Numbered from the stretch's first letter, positions 17,432 through 27,000 are shown. The stretch is DNA of 63,776 nt from an uncultured Pseudomonadota bacterium (GCA_913060515.1 CAJXRZ010000035.1:1-63776), one strand, 5' to 3'. The notes: generated by a model from the letters alone, not told the origin. Program-made: numbers and translations.

Positions 17432-18994
17432 ATGCCCTGGTCCGCCCCCATCCCCCTGAGCTCACTCACCCTTGGGGTGTGGACGCCAGTGCCTGGGGGT
17501 CGCTCGCTGATGCTGATGCGAATGGCGGGTGAGCGGGTGTTGGCCAGAGAAGGGCGTCCGGGCGGCTTGATAAGCACCCTGCCCCAGCTTGAGACCCGGG
17601 TGCGCGGCGGCCGGGTGCAGGCGATGCTGACCGAGCGTGACAGCGTGCAGGCCCTCTGGCGCGAGCTGGAGGCTGCTGTGCGTGCGGGGGAGTCCACAGG
17701 GGCACACCGCGCCTTGGTGCTGTGGCTGCAAGACGGGCACCCCCTCACTCAGCTGCTGCTGCAAATGGCCGTGCTCAACGCGGGCGTGGTGGCCTCGGCT
17801 GCGGACGCTCTGCATCTGAGCCGTCAACAGCACGGCCCTGCGCTGGCCCAGATCGCAATGGGTCCGCTGGAACTCCTGCTCTCCCTCCCCCTTCAGCCAG
17901 AAGCTCCAAGGCCCCGACCCGCTGGTGAGCTCGGGCTGCTGGACGCGCGCCTGCATACGGCCGCTGAGCACGGTCATGGGGAAGAAGTCGCTGCACTCCT
18001 CGCTGGCGCAGCGCTCTCAGGTTGGGACCGGGCACACATTGAAGGGGCTCTGCTGGGCCTGTGTTCAGACCACTTCCTGGACCTGGGTCAGGGGCTGATT
18101 CAGGTGAGCCGCGTCTTCGACTTGCTGGAGGGCGCGGGGGCGAGCCCGGAGCAAGCGGCGGAGGTTCTGGCTGGGCTAGGCCGGAGCTTGGTGCAAGGGG
18201 AACGCTGGGAGGCCCTGCCGGAGTGGACGGGACTGCGCAGAGCCCTGGACAGGCTGGACCTGGCGGCGCTGCACCGGGCCTCTGTGACCGGGGCTCCTGC
18301 TTGGTTCGACCGAAGCGGCCTGCTGCGGGCCTTGTTGGAGATGCCACCGGAGCAGTGTTTGGCAGAGTGGATCAAGGCGATTCAGGGCGGCGTTCCCCTG
18401 CCCGACTTGGTCGAAGTCTTGGCCCTTGGCGCTGCAGAACGCCTGCTGCGCGCGGACCTACGGTTGGACTTTGATCCGCGCCAACCTCAAGGCTGGATGG
18501 AGCTGGCTCAGGCCCTGACCCACGCCCAAGCCCTTCAAGAAGTGGTCTCTCGCTGGCACGACGCCCGGGTGCTGCGCCTGCTGCTCTTCGCCGTTTGGCG
18601 GGTGGCGGAGCTGGCGGAGCTGGACGGTGAGCAGAGCCGCCTACAGGAAGCCCGCGCTGGAGACGTGCCTGCCCTGCTCCAAGCCGCAGCCATGCGGGAT
18701 CCTGTACAAGCGGTGGCCATTGGAAGGCAGCTCCCCATGCCGGCGCTCTGCGGCGCAGTGATGCGCTTGGGCTTGGATGGACAGACCGCCCTGCCCCTCC
18801 AGTCCGCTCACCGCGCCCACGCGGCCTTGGCGGCCCTGCGTCTGTCCGAAGAGCTGCCGGGCGACCAGGCCAGACTGCCCCTGCTGGGGGTGCTGCGCTA
18901 CCTGAGCGCGCCGCGGCAAGAGCGGCGTTTGAGGAAGGACTTGGCGGAGGCATGGGTGTGGGGGCAGACCGGGCCAGAGGAGGGGACCCCATGA
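17432..18994 (+). CDS. Hypothetical Leu/Ala-rich helical protein
   Basis: A 520-aa protein with no signal peptide, no membrane helix and no recognised motif. It is almost wholly alpha-helical in appearance, rich in Leu, Ala, Arg and Gln, possibly an alpha-solenoid. It starts 9 bp after the sulfatase-TPR gene and its stop overlaps the next lipoprotein start (ATGA), so the three are translationally linked. The context suggests a cytoplasmic partner of an envelope function, but nothing in the sequence says which. Confidence 0.7.
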   Translation: MPWSAPIPLSSLTLGVWTPVPGGRSLMLMRMAGERVLAREGRPGGLISTLPQLETRVRGGRVQAMLTERDSVQALWRELEAAVRAGESTGAHRALVLWLQDGHPLTQLLLQMAVLNAGVVASAADALHLSRQQHGPALAQIAMGPLELLLSLPLQPEAPRPRPAGELGLLDARLHTAAEHGHGEEVAALLAGAALSGWDRAHIEGALLGLCSDHFLDLGQGLIQVSRVFDLLEGAGASPEQAAEVLAGLGRSLVQGERWEALPEWTGLRRALDRLDLAALHRASVTGAPAWFDRSGLLRALLEMPPEQCLAEWIKAIQGGVPLPDLVEVLALGAAERLLRADLRLDFDPRQPQGWMELAQALTHAQALQEVVSRWHDARVLRLLLFAVWRVAELAELDGEQSRLQEARAGDVPALLQAAAMRDPVQAVAIGRQLPMPALCGAVMRLGLDGQTALPLQSAHRAHAALAALRLSEELPGDQARLPLLGVLRYLSAPRQERRLRKDLAEAWVWGQTGPEEGTP

Positions 18995-19629
18995 GCCTGC
19001 TGCTTCTGCTCGCCTGCGCGGAGCAGCCTCCAGCACCCGACACCTTGCTGTGCATGGACGGCCCCGACCAAGGCGTGCCAGCCTGGGAGGTCGGCAACGA
19101 AGCCCGTGTGATGGCCCTCTCTTCCCCCGCAGGGGCCTGTGGAGAAGGTGGACAGAACGTGGAGCTGGAGGAGACGGCTACGGGTGATGTCTGGAGGTTT
19201 GGCTGGAGCTGGGAAGCTGAGTTCAACGCCCCGTTGGCGGATCTGGAGCCCGGTGAACTGGTCAGCTTCGTGGCGACCTTCAGCTCCTCCGAAGGCGGCC
19301 GGGCCTTCCGGTTCTGGGATGAGGATGGACTGGTTCTGGCGGCCCACGAAGGACAGGGCAGTCTGATGTCCAGTCTCCAAGAAGGTCTGCAGGTCTCTCC
19401 CAGCCGGCGCTTGGGCACCACGGGCTCCGGCTGCGAACAAGAGCGTGAGCTAGAGTTGTTGGTCGAGGCGGACCAAGAGCAGCTGGTGCTGGTGCCCGGT
19501 CAACGCGGCAGTGTCGCCTTCAACGGCGAGAACTTGGTTGTTCAGGCCGGCCGCACCAGCGTACCGGCGTACCCACGCACGTGTGGTGAGATGCGCGAGG
19601 CGGAGCATTGGATGGTCTGGCGCGAATAG
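18991..19629 (+). CDS. Lipoprotein, paralog 1 of a tandem pair
   Basis: A 212-aa protein. Its ATG overlaps the preceding stop by four bases and GAGGAGGGG lies just upstream. Signal MSLLLLLAC gives Cys9 as lipid site. The mature part is beta-rich with conserved Cys residues and ends EHWMVWRE. The same layout and ending (ESWMVWR) occur in the next gene, so the two are diverged duplicates. Each has an N-terminal Cys soon after the linker, a central W-x-x-x-W/G segment, an 'L-x-x-G-x-x-V/L' strand and a late Cys. No known family. Probably periplasmic, outer-membrane anchored. Confidence 0.75.
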   Translation: MSLLLLLACAEQPPAPDTLLCMDGPDQGVPAWEVGNEARVMALSSPAGACGEGGQNVELEETATGDVWRFGWSWEAEFNAPLADLEPGELVSFVATFSSSEGGRAFRFWDEDGLVLAAHEGQGSLMSSLQEGLQVSPSRRLGTTGSGCEQERELELLVEADQEQLVLVPGQRGSVAFNGENLVVQAGRTSVPAYPRTCGEMREAEHWMVWRE

Positions 19630-19738
19630 CTCCGCAGCGACAGCCTTGTCGCGGTGGCCTGGCCTCGCTGCGGCTAAGGTGTTGAAACTGTGATCTGGCA
19701 TGGGACGTGCTTCAGACCCGGTAGACCTTGGAGTGACC

Positions 19739-20428
19739 ATGATTCTTCTCACCCTGCTCGCCGGCTGCGCTTCCCTAAGTGAGGCTCCAGAGACCGAGAC
19801 CCTTCGCCTCTGCTTTGGCAGTGACGCTGAGGCGCCGACGGAGTGGGAGAGCCAGAGCTGGGAGGTCTCCGGGGAAGTGGCGGCGCTGCAGACCTTGGCG
19901 GCGGATGAGAACTATGAGGAGCTCAACATCTACTCCTGCTGGGAGACGCCTGAGCTGATGATGACCCTCGTGGATGAAGACGGCGTGAGCTGGACTTTGG
20001 GCATGGGCCAAGGCGAGGGGGAGCTGCCCGAGCTTGACCTGGCCGTGGGTGCAAGGGTGGACCTGCATCTCTCAGGGGTGTTCTCCTTTGGCCAGACAGC
20101 CGGGGCGGTGATCGAAGATGCACAAGGGCTGGTGTTCGCAGCCGATCTGGGCAACTGGGGCCGCGCTCTGGACGACCAAGTCAGCGATGGACTGCGGGTC
20201 TCGGATGGGGAGCGCACCTTGACGGTAGAGGGCGACTGCGGAACCCAAGACTGGGGCCAAATCGACTTTCAGGGTGATGGAGACGCTCTGAGCTTGGAGA
20301 CTGGGGAGCGCGGCACCTTTGAGCTCGCCGGGGAGACCCTGCAGGCCCTGAACGCGGGCTCTTTTGTGTACACCCAAGCCACCTGCACCGACGTGGCCGG
20401 GCTGGAGAGCTGGATGGTGTGGCGCTAG
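19739..20428 (+). CDS. Lipoprotein, paralog 2 of a tandem pair
   Basis: A 229-aa lipoprotein. Start ATG 19739 follows GGAG by five bases; signal MILLTLLAGC with Cys10. The mature region is acidic and beta-rich, with segments VEDAQGLVFAADLG-like and GERGTFELAGETL that parallel 'WDEDGLVLAAHEG' and 'GQRGSVAFNGENL' in the upstream paralog, and the same SWMVWR ending. Function unknown. It ends 6 bp from the convergent beta-barrel gene. Confidence 0.75.
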   Translation: MILLTLLAGCASLSEAPETETLRLCFGSDAEAPTEWESQSWEVSGEVAALQTLAADENYEELNIYSCWETPELMMTLVDEDGVSWTLGMGQGEGELPELDLAVGARVDLHLSGVFSFGQTAGAVIEDAQGLVFAADLGNWGRALDDQVSDGLRVSDGERTLTVEGDCGTQDWGQIDFQGDGDALSLETGERGTFELAGETLQALNAGSFVYTQATCTDVAGLESWMVWR

Positions 20429-20434
20429 GACGGC

Positions 20435-21019
20435 CTAGAAGCGGCGGCTGATCCCGGCCGAGCCTTGTAGCTGCACGGCCTCGGGGTCTTGGAACACCCG
20501 CCAAGGATCCCATCCTACGGCCATCTCCGCCGTGAGCCAGCTGCGCTCACCGAGCTTGAAGGCCACACCCATGGGCACGCGCATGACGCTGAGGCTGCGC
20601 AGGCCGATGCTGGGGTTGGCCGTGATCCAGAGGCGCTCGTGCACCATGCCTGCGATGGGTACGCCCGCAGCCACCCAGGCGAAGCCTACCTGCAGCTCGC
20701 CCCCCAGGCGGAATCGGGGGTTGTCCACGTACCAAAAACGCCCGTAGACCCCGGCTCCTGCGCCGCTGGTGTTGCCGACAAAGGCCACCCCGCCCAAGTC
20801 GACCCGCTCCCGCCAGGTGAAGCGTCCGGAGAGCTGGCCGCTGAGTCCCTCGCAGCCGCCGAGCAGCAAGCACCCGCCTTCTTGGGGCTGGGCGACGGGG
20901 CCGGTTCCAGTGAGGGCCACGCTGACCTCGGCTGGGGTTCCAGTGGCAGAGACGGCGAGCGGCAGCGGCGTGCCCAACATCGCGGAGGGCGCGCAGGCGA
21001 TGGCCAGGGCCCAGATCAC
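20435..21019 (-). CDS. Outer-membrane beta-barrel-like protein
   Basis: A 194-aa protein beginning at GTG 21019, which overlaps the stop of the upstream membrane protein (GTGA). The N-terminus IWALAIACAPSAMLG is a short signal sequence. The rest alternates aromatic and glycine residues in short amphipathic strands (FTWRERVDLGGVAFVGN, YGRFWYVDN, LGGELQVGFAWVA) and ends GISRRF with a terminal Phe, the classic sign of a beta-barrel recognised by the BAM machinery. Length fits an 8-strand barrel. Longer in-frame extension upstream lies antisense to the methyltransferase start region and within the neighbour gene, and is rejected. Confidence 0.7.
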   Translation of the reverse strand: MIWALAIACAPSAMLGTPLPLAVSATGTPAEVSVALTGTGPVAQPQEGGCLLLGGCEGLSGQLSGRFTWRERVDLGGVAFVGNTSGAGAGVYGRFWYVDNPRFRLGGELQVGFAWVAAGVPIAGMVHERLWITANPSIGLRSLSVMRVPMGVAFKLGERSWLTAEMAVGWDPWRVFQDPEAVQLQGSAGISRRF

Positions 21020-21582
21020 TTCTTCTCGTCTCGCTTTCCGTGAAGGGAGAACTGCACAATCATGCCGAGCGCGGCCACGCCGCCGATGACGAGGGGGTTG
21101 CCGGGGTAGCCCACCGAGATGGCGACCAGCATGCCGCCGAGCAGCGCGGTCAGGGGGCGCAGCAGGGCGTGGAAAAGCTTGGGGAAGAGCAGGAGTCCCA
21201 CCGCGGAGGCGATGGCCGGCACGAACCAAGGTGCTGCTTCTCCCTGGAATACAGGCCAGATGGTGAAAGTGAGGCCACCTGCGAGCACGGCGCCGAACAC
21301 GGAGATCGCCGCGCGTTCCACGAAGCGACAGAGCAAGGCACCCAAGCCGGCCAGGACCACTGCGATGACGGCACGGATGGCCGCGTCGATGTCCGTGGGG
21401 AGCAGGGTGCCGATGAAGAGCCCCAAGACAATGCCGGGGACCAGGATGGTGACCTTGTACAGGCGTGCGCCCAAGAAGGTCAGGCCGGCGCCCAAGAGGC
21501 CCAGGATTCCGCGGAAGCCCACTGCGGTCTGGTCCGCGCGTCCGACGAGCTCGGCGCCTATGTCTGTGGCCCACTGGGGCAT
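21016..21582 (-). CDS. Polytopic membrane protein, DUF4203-like
   Basis: A 188-aa protein with about six closely spaced hydrophobic helices between residues 25 and 175, rich in Gly and small residues (GLLGAGLTFLGARLYKV, GIVLGLFIGTLLP, VVLAGLGALLCRF). This resembles the TM7S3/TM198-like DUF4203 domain, but the assignment is tentative. The C-terminus is basic and cytoplasmic (HGKRDEKK). GGAG lies eight bases before ATG 21582. It is translationally coupled to the beta-barrel gene downstream, hinting that inner- and outer-membrane partners are made together. Confidence 0.65.
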   Translation of the reverse strand: MPQWATDIGAELVGRADQTAVGFRGILGLLGAGLTFLGARLYKVTILVPGIVLGLFIGTLLPTDIDAAIRAVIAVVLAGLGALLCRFVERAAISVFGAVLAGGLTFTIWPVFQGEAAPWFVPAIASAVGLLLFPKLFHALLRPLTALLGGMLVAISVGYPGNPLVIGGVAALGMIVQFSLHGKRDEKK

Positions 21583-21641
21583 GCATCACTCCGCGATTAT
21601 TGACCTTGACTCCCCTAACCCACCCAAGCCAGGAAGAGTCC

Positions 21642-22328
21642 ATGACCAGTCCCCACGACCAGGCCGCCGCAGACGAGTTCGACAAGTGGGCGGCCAAGGG
21701 AAGCGGTGAGCGCATGGAGAAGGGCCATCTACCGGTGACCCTCCCGGTACTGAAGGAGTTGACGCTGGGTGACGAGAGCCATGTGCTGGACGTGGGCTGC
21801 GGCGCCGGATGGCTGGTTCGCCTTTGCCTGAAGCGAGGGGCCGGACAGGCCACTGGGGTGGACATCAGCCCCGGCATGATTGAGCGGGCCAGGGAGCTGG
21901 GCGCGGGCGCGTTCGAGGTGGCCTCTGGGGAGGCGCTGCCCTTCGCCGATGGGCACTTTAGCCACGTACTGAGCGTGGAGAGCCTGTACTACTACGCCGA
22001 TCCCTTGGCAGCCCTGCGCGAGTTCCGACGGGTTGCAGCGGTCGGCGCTGAGCTCGCCGTGGTCATCGAGCTCTTCGACGAGAGCCCCGTTGGCAAGGTC
22101 TGGAAGCAGGCTTTGGACGTGGAGATCCACAACTGGAGCCAAGCAAAATGGGCCCGGGTCACGGAAGAGGCCGGCTGGTCAGGTGTGCGCACCCGCTGCA
22201 TCCCCCGACCGGAGCCCGCGCCGGCGGAAGCGGACTTCAAGTCCAGCACCTACTGGCCGGACTACGAGACCATCCGCGGCTACCACCGCATCGGCGCCTT
22301 GGTGATTCGCGGCCAAAACCCTGGTTAG
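21642..22328 (+). CDS. SAM-dependent methyltransferase (class I, Methyltransf_11 type)
   Basis: A 228-aa cytoplasmic protein. ATG 21642 follows AGGAAG. Motif I is VLDVGCGAGWLVRL (about 49-62); the acidic residue binding the SAM ribose is in GVDISPGMIERAR; the post-II segment reads LPFADGHFSHVLSVESLYYY, with the usual acidic or polar residue and YY pattern; motif III is in LREFRRVAAVGAELAVVIELF. All elements of a Rossmann methyltransferase are present. The substrate is unknown; the fold class covers quinone, lipid and small-molecule methylases. It is divergent from the membrane-protein pair. Confidence 0.85.
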   Translation: MTSPHDQAAADEFDKWAAKGSGERMEKGHLPVTLPVLKELTLGDESHVLDVGCGAGWLVRLCLKRGAGQATGVDISPGMIERARELGAGAFEVASGEALPFADGHFSHVLSVESLYYYADPLAALREFRRVAAVGAELAVVIELFDESPVGKVWKQALDVEIHNWSQAKWARVTEEAGWSGVRTRCIPRPEPAPAEADFKSSTYWPDYETIRGYHRIGALVIRGQNPG

Positions 22329-22348
22329 GCGAGCTCCAAAGAGTGGGC

Positions 22349-22756
22349 TCAGCGCAGGACCAACTTCTTGGTGTCGAAGGCTTCAGCCTGGGCGAAGACG
22401 CCAGCTTCGATCTCAGAGCGCAGGCTGACGACACGCTCGGTGTCCTTCTGGCCCATCGCACGCTCCAACAAGCCAAAGCTGTACTCCAGCTCCGCCGCCG
22501 AGGCCCGACTTCCCTGCTCGCGCACCAGGACCTCGAGCTCAGGCTCGAAGCTGCCTTGGTAGACGTCGCGCACCATCTGCTGAGCGGCCTTGCGCTCGCC
22601 CTGGGCGTGCAAAGCCTCGGCCTCCGCCAAACCCGCTTGAAGGGTCAAGGCGCGGGCCTCCCACATGCCTTCCATGTAGGGCTCTCCCGAGGGCGACATC
22701 GCACCCAAGAGATCCACGCCATGACAGGCCAACAGCATCGTAAACAGCAGCATCAT
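22349..22756 (-). CDS. Small helical lipoprotein
   Basis: A 135-aa protein with two adjacent ATG codons at its start. Signal MMLLFTMLLAC, Cys11 lipid site. The mature part is helical: an early 'EAEALHAQGERKAAQQMVRDVY' stretch, then F-E-P-E-L, then a second helix pair. This pattern recalls the periplasmic helical domain attached to FTR1/EfeU-type iron permeases ('Y-x-x-x-F-x-P-x-E'), but no permease is nearby and the likeness is loose. A perfect 12-bp palindrome lies 24 bp upstream of the start. Confidence 0.65.
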   Translation of the reverse strand: MMLLFTMLLACHGVDLLGAMSPSGEPYMEGMWEARALTLQAGLAEAEALHAQGERKAAQQMVRDVYQGSFEPELEVLVREQGSRASAAELEYSFGLLERAMGQKDTERVVSLRSEIEAGVFAQAEAFDTKKLVLR

Positions 22757-22779
22757 GCACGATTGGTCACATGGGGACC

Positions 22780-22791
22780 TTGACGCGTCAA
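22780..22791. promoter_or_regulatory. Perfect palindrome TTGACGCGTCAA
   Basis: A 12-bp perfect inverted repeat placed 24 bp upstream of the lipoprotein start at 22756 (minus strand), within the 143-bp spacer. Position and symmetry suit an operator for a dimeric regulator; no second copy was noticed in the window. Confidence 0.4.
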
Positions 22792-22899
22792 CCCTGAATT
22801 ATTGGGCACTTCATAGGATCTAATCCAAGTCACTGAAAGACTTGCGAAAGCTGGATCCGAGAAAAGCGTGATTCGCGGCGGTGCAGTGGTGCACCTCGG

Positions 22900-23622
22900 C
22901 TACAAAAAGTCGCGGCCTTGGCGGTCGTAGAGCACCGCGACGACAATCAAGCCCACCCCGGTTCCGACCACTGCGCCAGTGGCACCACCGGCCAAGGCCC
23001 AACGGGTCCGCTTCTGGTTGGCGCGGGCCTGGAAGCCCTGAATGAACCCTGTCTGAAACTCCGCGCTGCGCTGCTGCCAGGCACCAGGCGGTGGAGGGGG
23101 CACGTCTTTGCGTGTCTTGTAGGCTTGGTAGCCGGCGCCGCCGAGCACCGCTGGCGCACCACAGACCAGGCCGCCACAGACCACACCAAGACCGGCGGCG
23201 CCTGCGCCAATGCCAGCGCCAGCGACCGCAGGTTGAATCCAGTCTGCGAGCTCCTCGGCGGCGTCCTGGCCGGCCTCGTAGCCTTCTTCGTAGGATCCCC
23301 AGAGGGCCGGGTCGACCTGTACCGGCTCTGCCGCGACTTCGGCTGCAAGCTCTGGCTCAGCTTCGGTCTCACCACTCCAGCCCGAAGGCAGTGCCTCCTC
23401 GCCAGCGGTCTCTGCGGGGGAATCTGCGGGGGCATCCTCGGGGGTTTCGTCCGGCGCCTCAATCTTGGCGTCTTCGGTCTCCTCGTAGGGCTCTGAGGGC
23501 TCAGCTGGGAGTTCTGCAGACGGCTCAGCAGGAGCCTGCACAGGCGCGGAACTGGTGGTCTCTCCCTCGCCTTCTGGCGCAGGGTCCTGGGCAAATGCCA
23601 GAGTGGTCAGCAGCAGCAGCAT
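22900..23622 (-). CDS. Exported Pro/Glu-rich protein with glycine-zipper membrane helices
   Basis: A 240-aa protein. Residues 1-12 (MLLLLTTLAFAQ) look like a signal peptide. Residues about 13-100 are a low-complexity Pro/Glu/Ala spacer. Residues about 125-165 hold GAGIGAGAAGLGVVCGG, and about 210-232 hold GGATGAVVGTGVGLIVV; both are glycine-zipper helices likely to insert in a membrane. Between them EFQTGFIQGFQARANQKR precedes the last helix; a matching FQGGFDAAYREELLSQRR block precedes the last helix of the upstream gene, so the two are relatives. They lie 18 bp apart. Role unknown; a cell-envelope spanning or pore-like assembly is possible. Confidence 0.65.
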   Translation of the reverse strand: MLLLLTTLAFAQDPAPEGEGETTSSAPVQAPAEPSAELPAEPSEPYEETEDAKIEAPDETPEDAPADSPAETAGEEALPSGWSGETEAEPELAAEVAAEPVQVDPALWGSYEEGYEAGQDAAEELADWIQPAVAGAGIGAGAAGLGVVCGGLVCGAPAVLGGAGYQAYKTRKDVPPPPPGAWQQRSAEFQTGFIQGFQARANQKRTRWALAGGATGAVVGTGVGLIVVAVLYDRQGRDFL

Positions 23623-23640
23623 GAAGCCTCCGCAGCCACC

Positions 23641-24114
23641 CTATCCGCCTGAGCCCAGGGCGCGCGAGCCCAGCCACCAGGCACCGCTGACCGCGAGCAC
23701 CGCCGCGCCACCGGTCACGAGGCTCCACTTGCGCCTCTGGCTGAGCAGCTCCTCTCGGTAGGCCGCGTCAAAACCGCCCTGAAATGCGAGGGAATCCCAT
23801 TCCTGCTCAGAGACAGCCGGCGTCTCCACGATCACCAGGTCCCAGGCCCACAGGGCGCTCGCCAAACCAACAGAACCGCAGCCCAAAGCCGCACAGCCGG
23901 GGCTGTCGATCCTGGGCGCCGTCCCCAAGGCCAAACCAGCTCCGGCGGCAGCCCCACCCGCCAAAACGCCAGCCGCTCCAGCCCGGTAGCGGCGTACATC
24001 CTGACGGGCGCGAAGGGTCCCAGCATCCTCGCCCGCTGACCAGCTCGCGTGGAGCTCGAGGGGGAGTTCAGGAGGAGGAGCGGCCAGAGAAAGGGCAGCG
24101 CAGAGGATCAGCAT
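23641..24114 (-). CDS. Small exported glycine-zipper membrane protein
   Basis: A 157-aa protein. I set the start at ATG 24114 so that a signal (MLILCAALSLAAPPPE) comes first; the in-frame extension upstream lacks support. Residues about 45-70 are a Gly/Ala zipper helix (AGVLAGGAAAGAGLALG), 83-100 another hydrophobic stretch, and 135-152 a last helix after the FQGGFDAAYREELLSQRRKW block shared with the downstream gene. First gene of a two-gene unit. No family recognised. Confidence 0.6.
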   Translation of the reverse strand: MLILCAALSLAAPPPELPLELHASWSAGEDAGTLRARQDVRRYRAGAAGVLAGGAAAGAGLALGTAPRIDSPGCAALGCGSVGLASALWAWDLVIVETPAVSEQEWDSLAFQGGFDAAYREELLSQRRKWSLVTGGAAVLAVSGAWWLGSRALGSGG

Positions 24115-24311
24115 GCCCCGCACATGACCTGGGACCCGGGCATCGGCAAGGAGGGCGTACACCCGGCGATCCTGCCCATGCATAGCGGCATGGGTCCCGG
24201 CTGGGGCCCGAGGATGCGGGGGCTCGGTTTCCCCTGGCCGAACAGGTGACTACCATCTGGGCATGCACAGAGGCCCGAATACGGCCCCCTCACCCGCGAG
24301 GAGAAGATTTC

Positions 24312-26957
24312 ATGTCCTTTGAGAAGTTCACTGTAAAGGCCGTCGAGGCCATCGCAGAATCCCAACGCATCGCCGGACGCATGGGCAACCCAGAAGTCCG
24401 TCCTGCGCACCTCTTGGTGTCACTCCTGGTCCAGGAAGGCGGCGTGGTCCCCAACCTGCTCCGCCGGGTCGGTGCCGATGTTGACCAGGTCAAAGAGCGC
24501 TGCGCTCAGATCATCAACGAGGTCTCCAAGGTCAGCGGCCAGAACAGCGCCAAGGTGAGCCGCCTGCTGCAGAACGCCTTGGACGACGCCGAGAAGGTCT
24601 CCCGTCGCTACAAGGACACCCACGTCGCCAGCGAGATGCTCCTGGTTGGGATCATCCGGAACAAGAGCAAGACCCAGGCGATGCTCAAGGAGTTCGGGGT
24701 CACCGAAGACCGCGTGATCTCCGCGATCGAGGCCCTTCGTGGTGGCCAGAACGTCTCCGGAAAGGACGCCGAGGACAGCTACGAGGCCTTGGAGAAGTAC
24801 ACCAAGGACATGACCCAGCAGGCCCGAGACGGAAAGCTGGACCCTGTCATTGGCCGAGATGAAGAGATTCGACGCACCCTGCAGGTGCTCTCTCGTCGCT
24901 CCAAGAACAACCCGGTGCTGATCGGCGAGCCCGGCGTTGGCAAGACCGCCATCATCGAAGGCATCGCCCAGCGCATCGCCACCGGTGATGTGCCTGAGTC
25001 CTTGCAGGACAAGAAGGTGCTCTCTCTGGACCTGGCCGCCCTGCTCGCCGGCGCCAAGTACCGCGGCGAATTCGAGGAGCGCCTCAAGTCGGTGCTCACT
25101 GAGATCGAGGAGTCCAACGGCACCATCATCCTGTTTATCGATGAGCTCCACACCATGGTGGGCGCAGGCAAGGCCGAAGGTTCGATGGACGCCGGCAACA
25201 TGCTCAAGCCGGCTTTGGCCCGCGGCGAGCTGCGCTGTGTGGGCGCGACCACCCTGGATGAGTACCGCACCCATCTGGAGAAAGACAAGGCCCTGGAGCG
25301 CCGCTTCCAGCCTGTCTTTGTGCGCGAGCCCACCGTCGAGCAGACCATTCAGATTCTGCGCGGCATCAAGGACAAGTACGAGGTCCATCACGGCATCAAG
25401 ATCACCGACGACGCCGTGGTCGCCGCCGCGAAGCTCTCCGACCGCTACATCGCGGACCGCCAGCTTCCAGACAAGGCCATCGACTTGGTCGACGAGGCCG
25501 CCTCGCGCCTGAAGATGGAGATCGAGAGCGTCCCAACGGCCATTGACATCCTGCAGCGGACCATCGCTGGCAAGAAGATCGAGCTGACGGCTGTCTCCCG
25601 CGAGGAAGACAAGAACGCCCAGGACCGCGCGGCCAAGCTCCAAGAGGAGATCGCCAACCTGGAGGAGGACTGCAAGGGTCAGACCGCCAAGTGGCAGGCC
25701 GAGCGCGATGTGCTCGACACCATCCAAGGTCTGAAGGAGAAGGCCGAGCAGCTGCAGTTCCGCTTGGACGCCGCCACGCGAGCGGGCGACTACGAGACCG
25801 CCAGCCGCCTCCAGTACGGTGACCTGCCGCAGATCAAAGACGACATCGTCAAAGCGCAGAACACCATGGACCAGCTCCAGGCCGAAGACGGAGGCATCCT
25901 GCGTGAGCACGTCACCGACGATGACATCGCCTACGTGGTGAGCAAGTGGACCGGTGTGCCGGTGACCAAGCTCAAGCAAGGGGAGCAGGAGAAGCTGCTG
26001 GCAATGGAGGACAACCTGCACAAGCGGGTGGTCGGCCAACACGAGGCCATCGTGGCCGTGGCCGATGCGGTTCGCCGCGCACGCGCCGGACTGCAAGATC
26101 CCGAACGGCCCATCGGTAGCTTCATCTTCCTGGGCCCCACCGGTGTCGGTAAGACCGAGCTGGCCCGCGCCTTGGCCGAGTTCCTCTTCGACGATGAGCA
26201 CTGCATGGTGCGCATCGACATGTCCGAGTACATGGAGAAGCACTCGGTGGCCCGCCTCATCGGAGCGCCTCCCGGCTACGTCGGCTACGACGAGGGCGGC
26301 CAGCTGACGGAGGCTGTGCGTCGTCGTCCCTACGCGGTGGTTCTGCTCGATGAGATCGAGAAGGCCCATCCGGACGTGTTCAACACCCTGCTGCAGGTGC
26401 TGGATGATGGTCGCTTGACCGACTCCAAGGGCCGCACCGTCGACTTCAAGAACGTCGTGCTGATCATGACCTCGAACGTGGGCGCCAGGCACCTCTTTGA
26501 GCACAAGGACGACTTCTCGAAGGGCAAGGCCGCGGTGTTGAAGGAGCTGCAGTCCGCCTTCCGACCTGAGTTCTTGAACCGCATCGACGACATCATCGTC
26601 TTCGACCGCCTCAAGCGCGAGGACATGGACCTGATTCTGACCATTCAGATGAAGCGCGTGACCAAGCTGCTCCAACAGCGCGAACTGAAGGTGACCCTCT
26701 CCGATGCTGCAGCCACAGCACTGGCCGAGGCCGGCTTTGATGAGCTCTACGGTGCGCGGCCGCTCAAGCGTGCCATCCAGAGCTACTTGCTCAACCCGAT
26801 GGCCAAGGCCATCATGAAGGGCGGCTACAACGCTGGAGACACCGTAGTGGTGGGCTTTGACCCCGAGCGCGATGCCATCACCTTCGATCGCATCCTTGCC
26901 CCAAGGGAGGATGAAGAAGGCGCCCCCAAGGCTCTGATCGGCAAACCAGAAGCCTAG
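24312..26957 (+). CDS. clpB: ATP-dependent disaggregase ClpB
   Basis: An 881-aa Hsp100 chaperone, the usual length for ClpB. Start ATG 24312 follows AGGAG by eight bases. Residues about 1-145 are the Clp N domain. AAA-1 has Walker A GEPGVGKT and Walker B FIDELH; the middle coiled coil (about 400-520) is present, which separates ClpB from ClpA/ClpC. AAA-2 has [21 protein letters not shown] and NRIDDIIVF. With DnaK it extracts polypeptides from aggregates in the cytoplasm. No ClpP-binding loop is evident, as expected. I could not identify a CIRCE or clear heat-shock promoter in the short upstream region. Confidence 0.97.
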   Translation: MSFEKFTVKAVEAIAESQRIAGRMGNPEVRPAHLLVSLLVQEGGVVPNLLRRVGADVDQVKERCAQIINEVSKVSGQNSAKVSRLLQNALDDAEKVSRRYKDTHVASEMLLVGIIRNKSKTQAMLKEFGVTEDRVISAIEALRGGQNVSGKDAEDSYEALEKYTKDMTQQARDGKLDPVIGRDEEIRRTLQVLSRRSKNNPVLIGEPGVGKTAIIEGIAQRIATGDVPESLQDKKVLSLDLAALLAGAKYRGEFEERLKSVLTEIEESNGTIILFIDELHTMVGAGKAEGSMDAGNMLKPALARGELRCVGATTLDEYRTHLEKDKALERRFQPVFVREPTVEQTIQILRGIKDKYEVHHGIKITDDAVVAAAKLSDRYIADRQLPDKAIDLVDEAASRLKMEIESVPTAIDILQRTIAGKKIELTAVSREEDKNAQDRAAKLQEEIANLEEDCKGQTAKWQAERDVLDTIQGLKEKAEQLQFRLDAATRAGDYETASRLQYGDLPQIKDDIVKAQNTMDQLQAEDGGILREHVTDDDIAYVVSKWTGVPVTKLKQGEQEKLLAMEDNLHKRVVGQHEAIVAVADAVRRARAGLQDPERPIGSFIFLGPTGVGKTELARALAEFLFDDEHCMVRIDMSEYMEKHSVARLIGAPPGYVGYDEGGQLTEAVRRRPYAVVLLDEIEKAHPDVFNTLLQVLDDGRLTDSKGRTVDFKNVVLIMTSNVGARHLFEHKDDFSKGKAAVLKELQSAFRPEFLNRIDDIIVFDRLKREDMDLILTIQMKRVTKLLQQRELKVTLSDAAATALAEAGFDELYGARPLKRAIQSYLLNPMAKAIMKGGYNAGDTVVVGFDPERDAITFDRILAPREDEEGAPKALIGKPEA

Positions 26958-27000
26958 CGCTCATGGCCCAGTCTTGGACTGCGCCGAGCTGAGCTGCGGA

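Noticed and set aside
24420..26675. A 751-codon minus-strand frame opposite clpB
   Set aside because: Antisense shadow of a certain ClpB gene; composition is His/Gln/Leu-rich and unlike a real protein.
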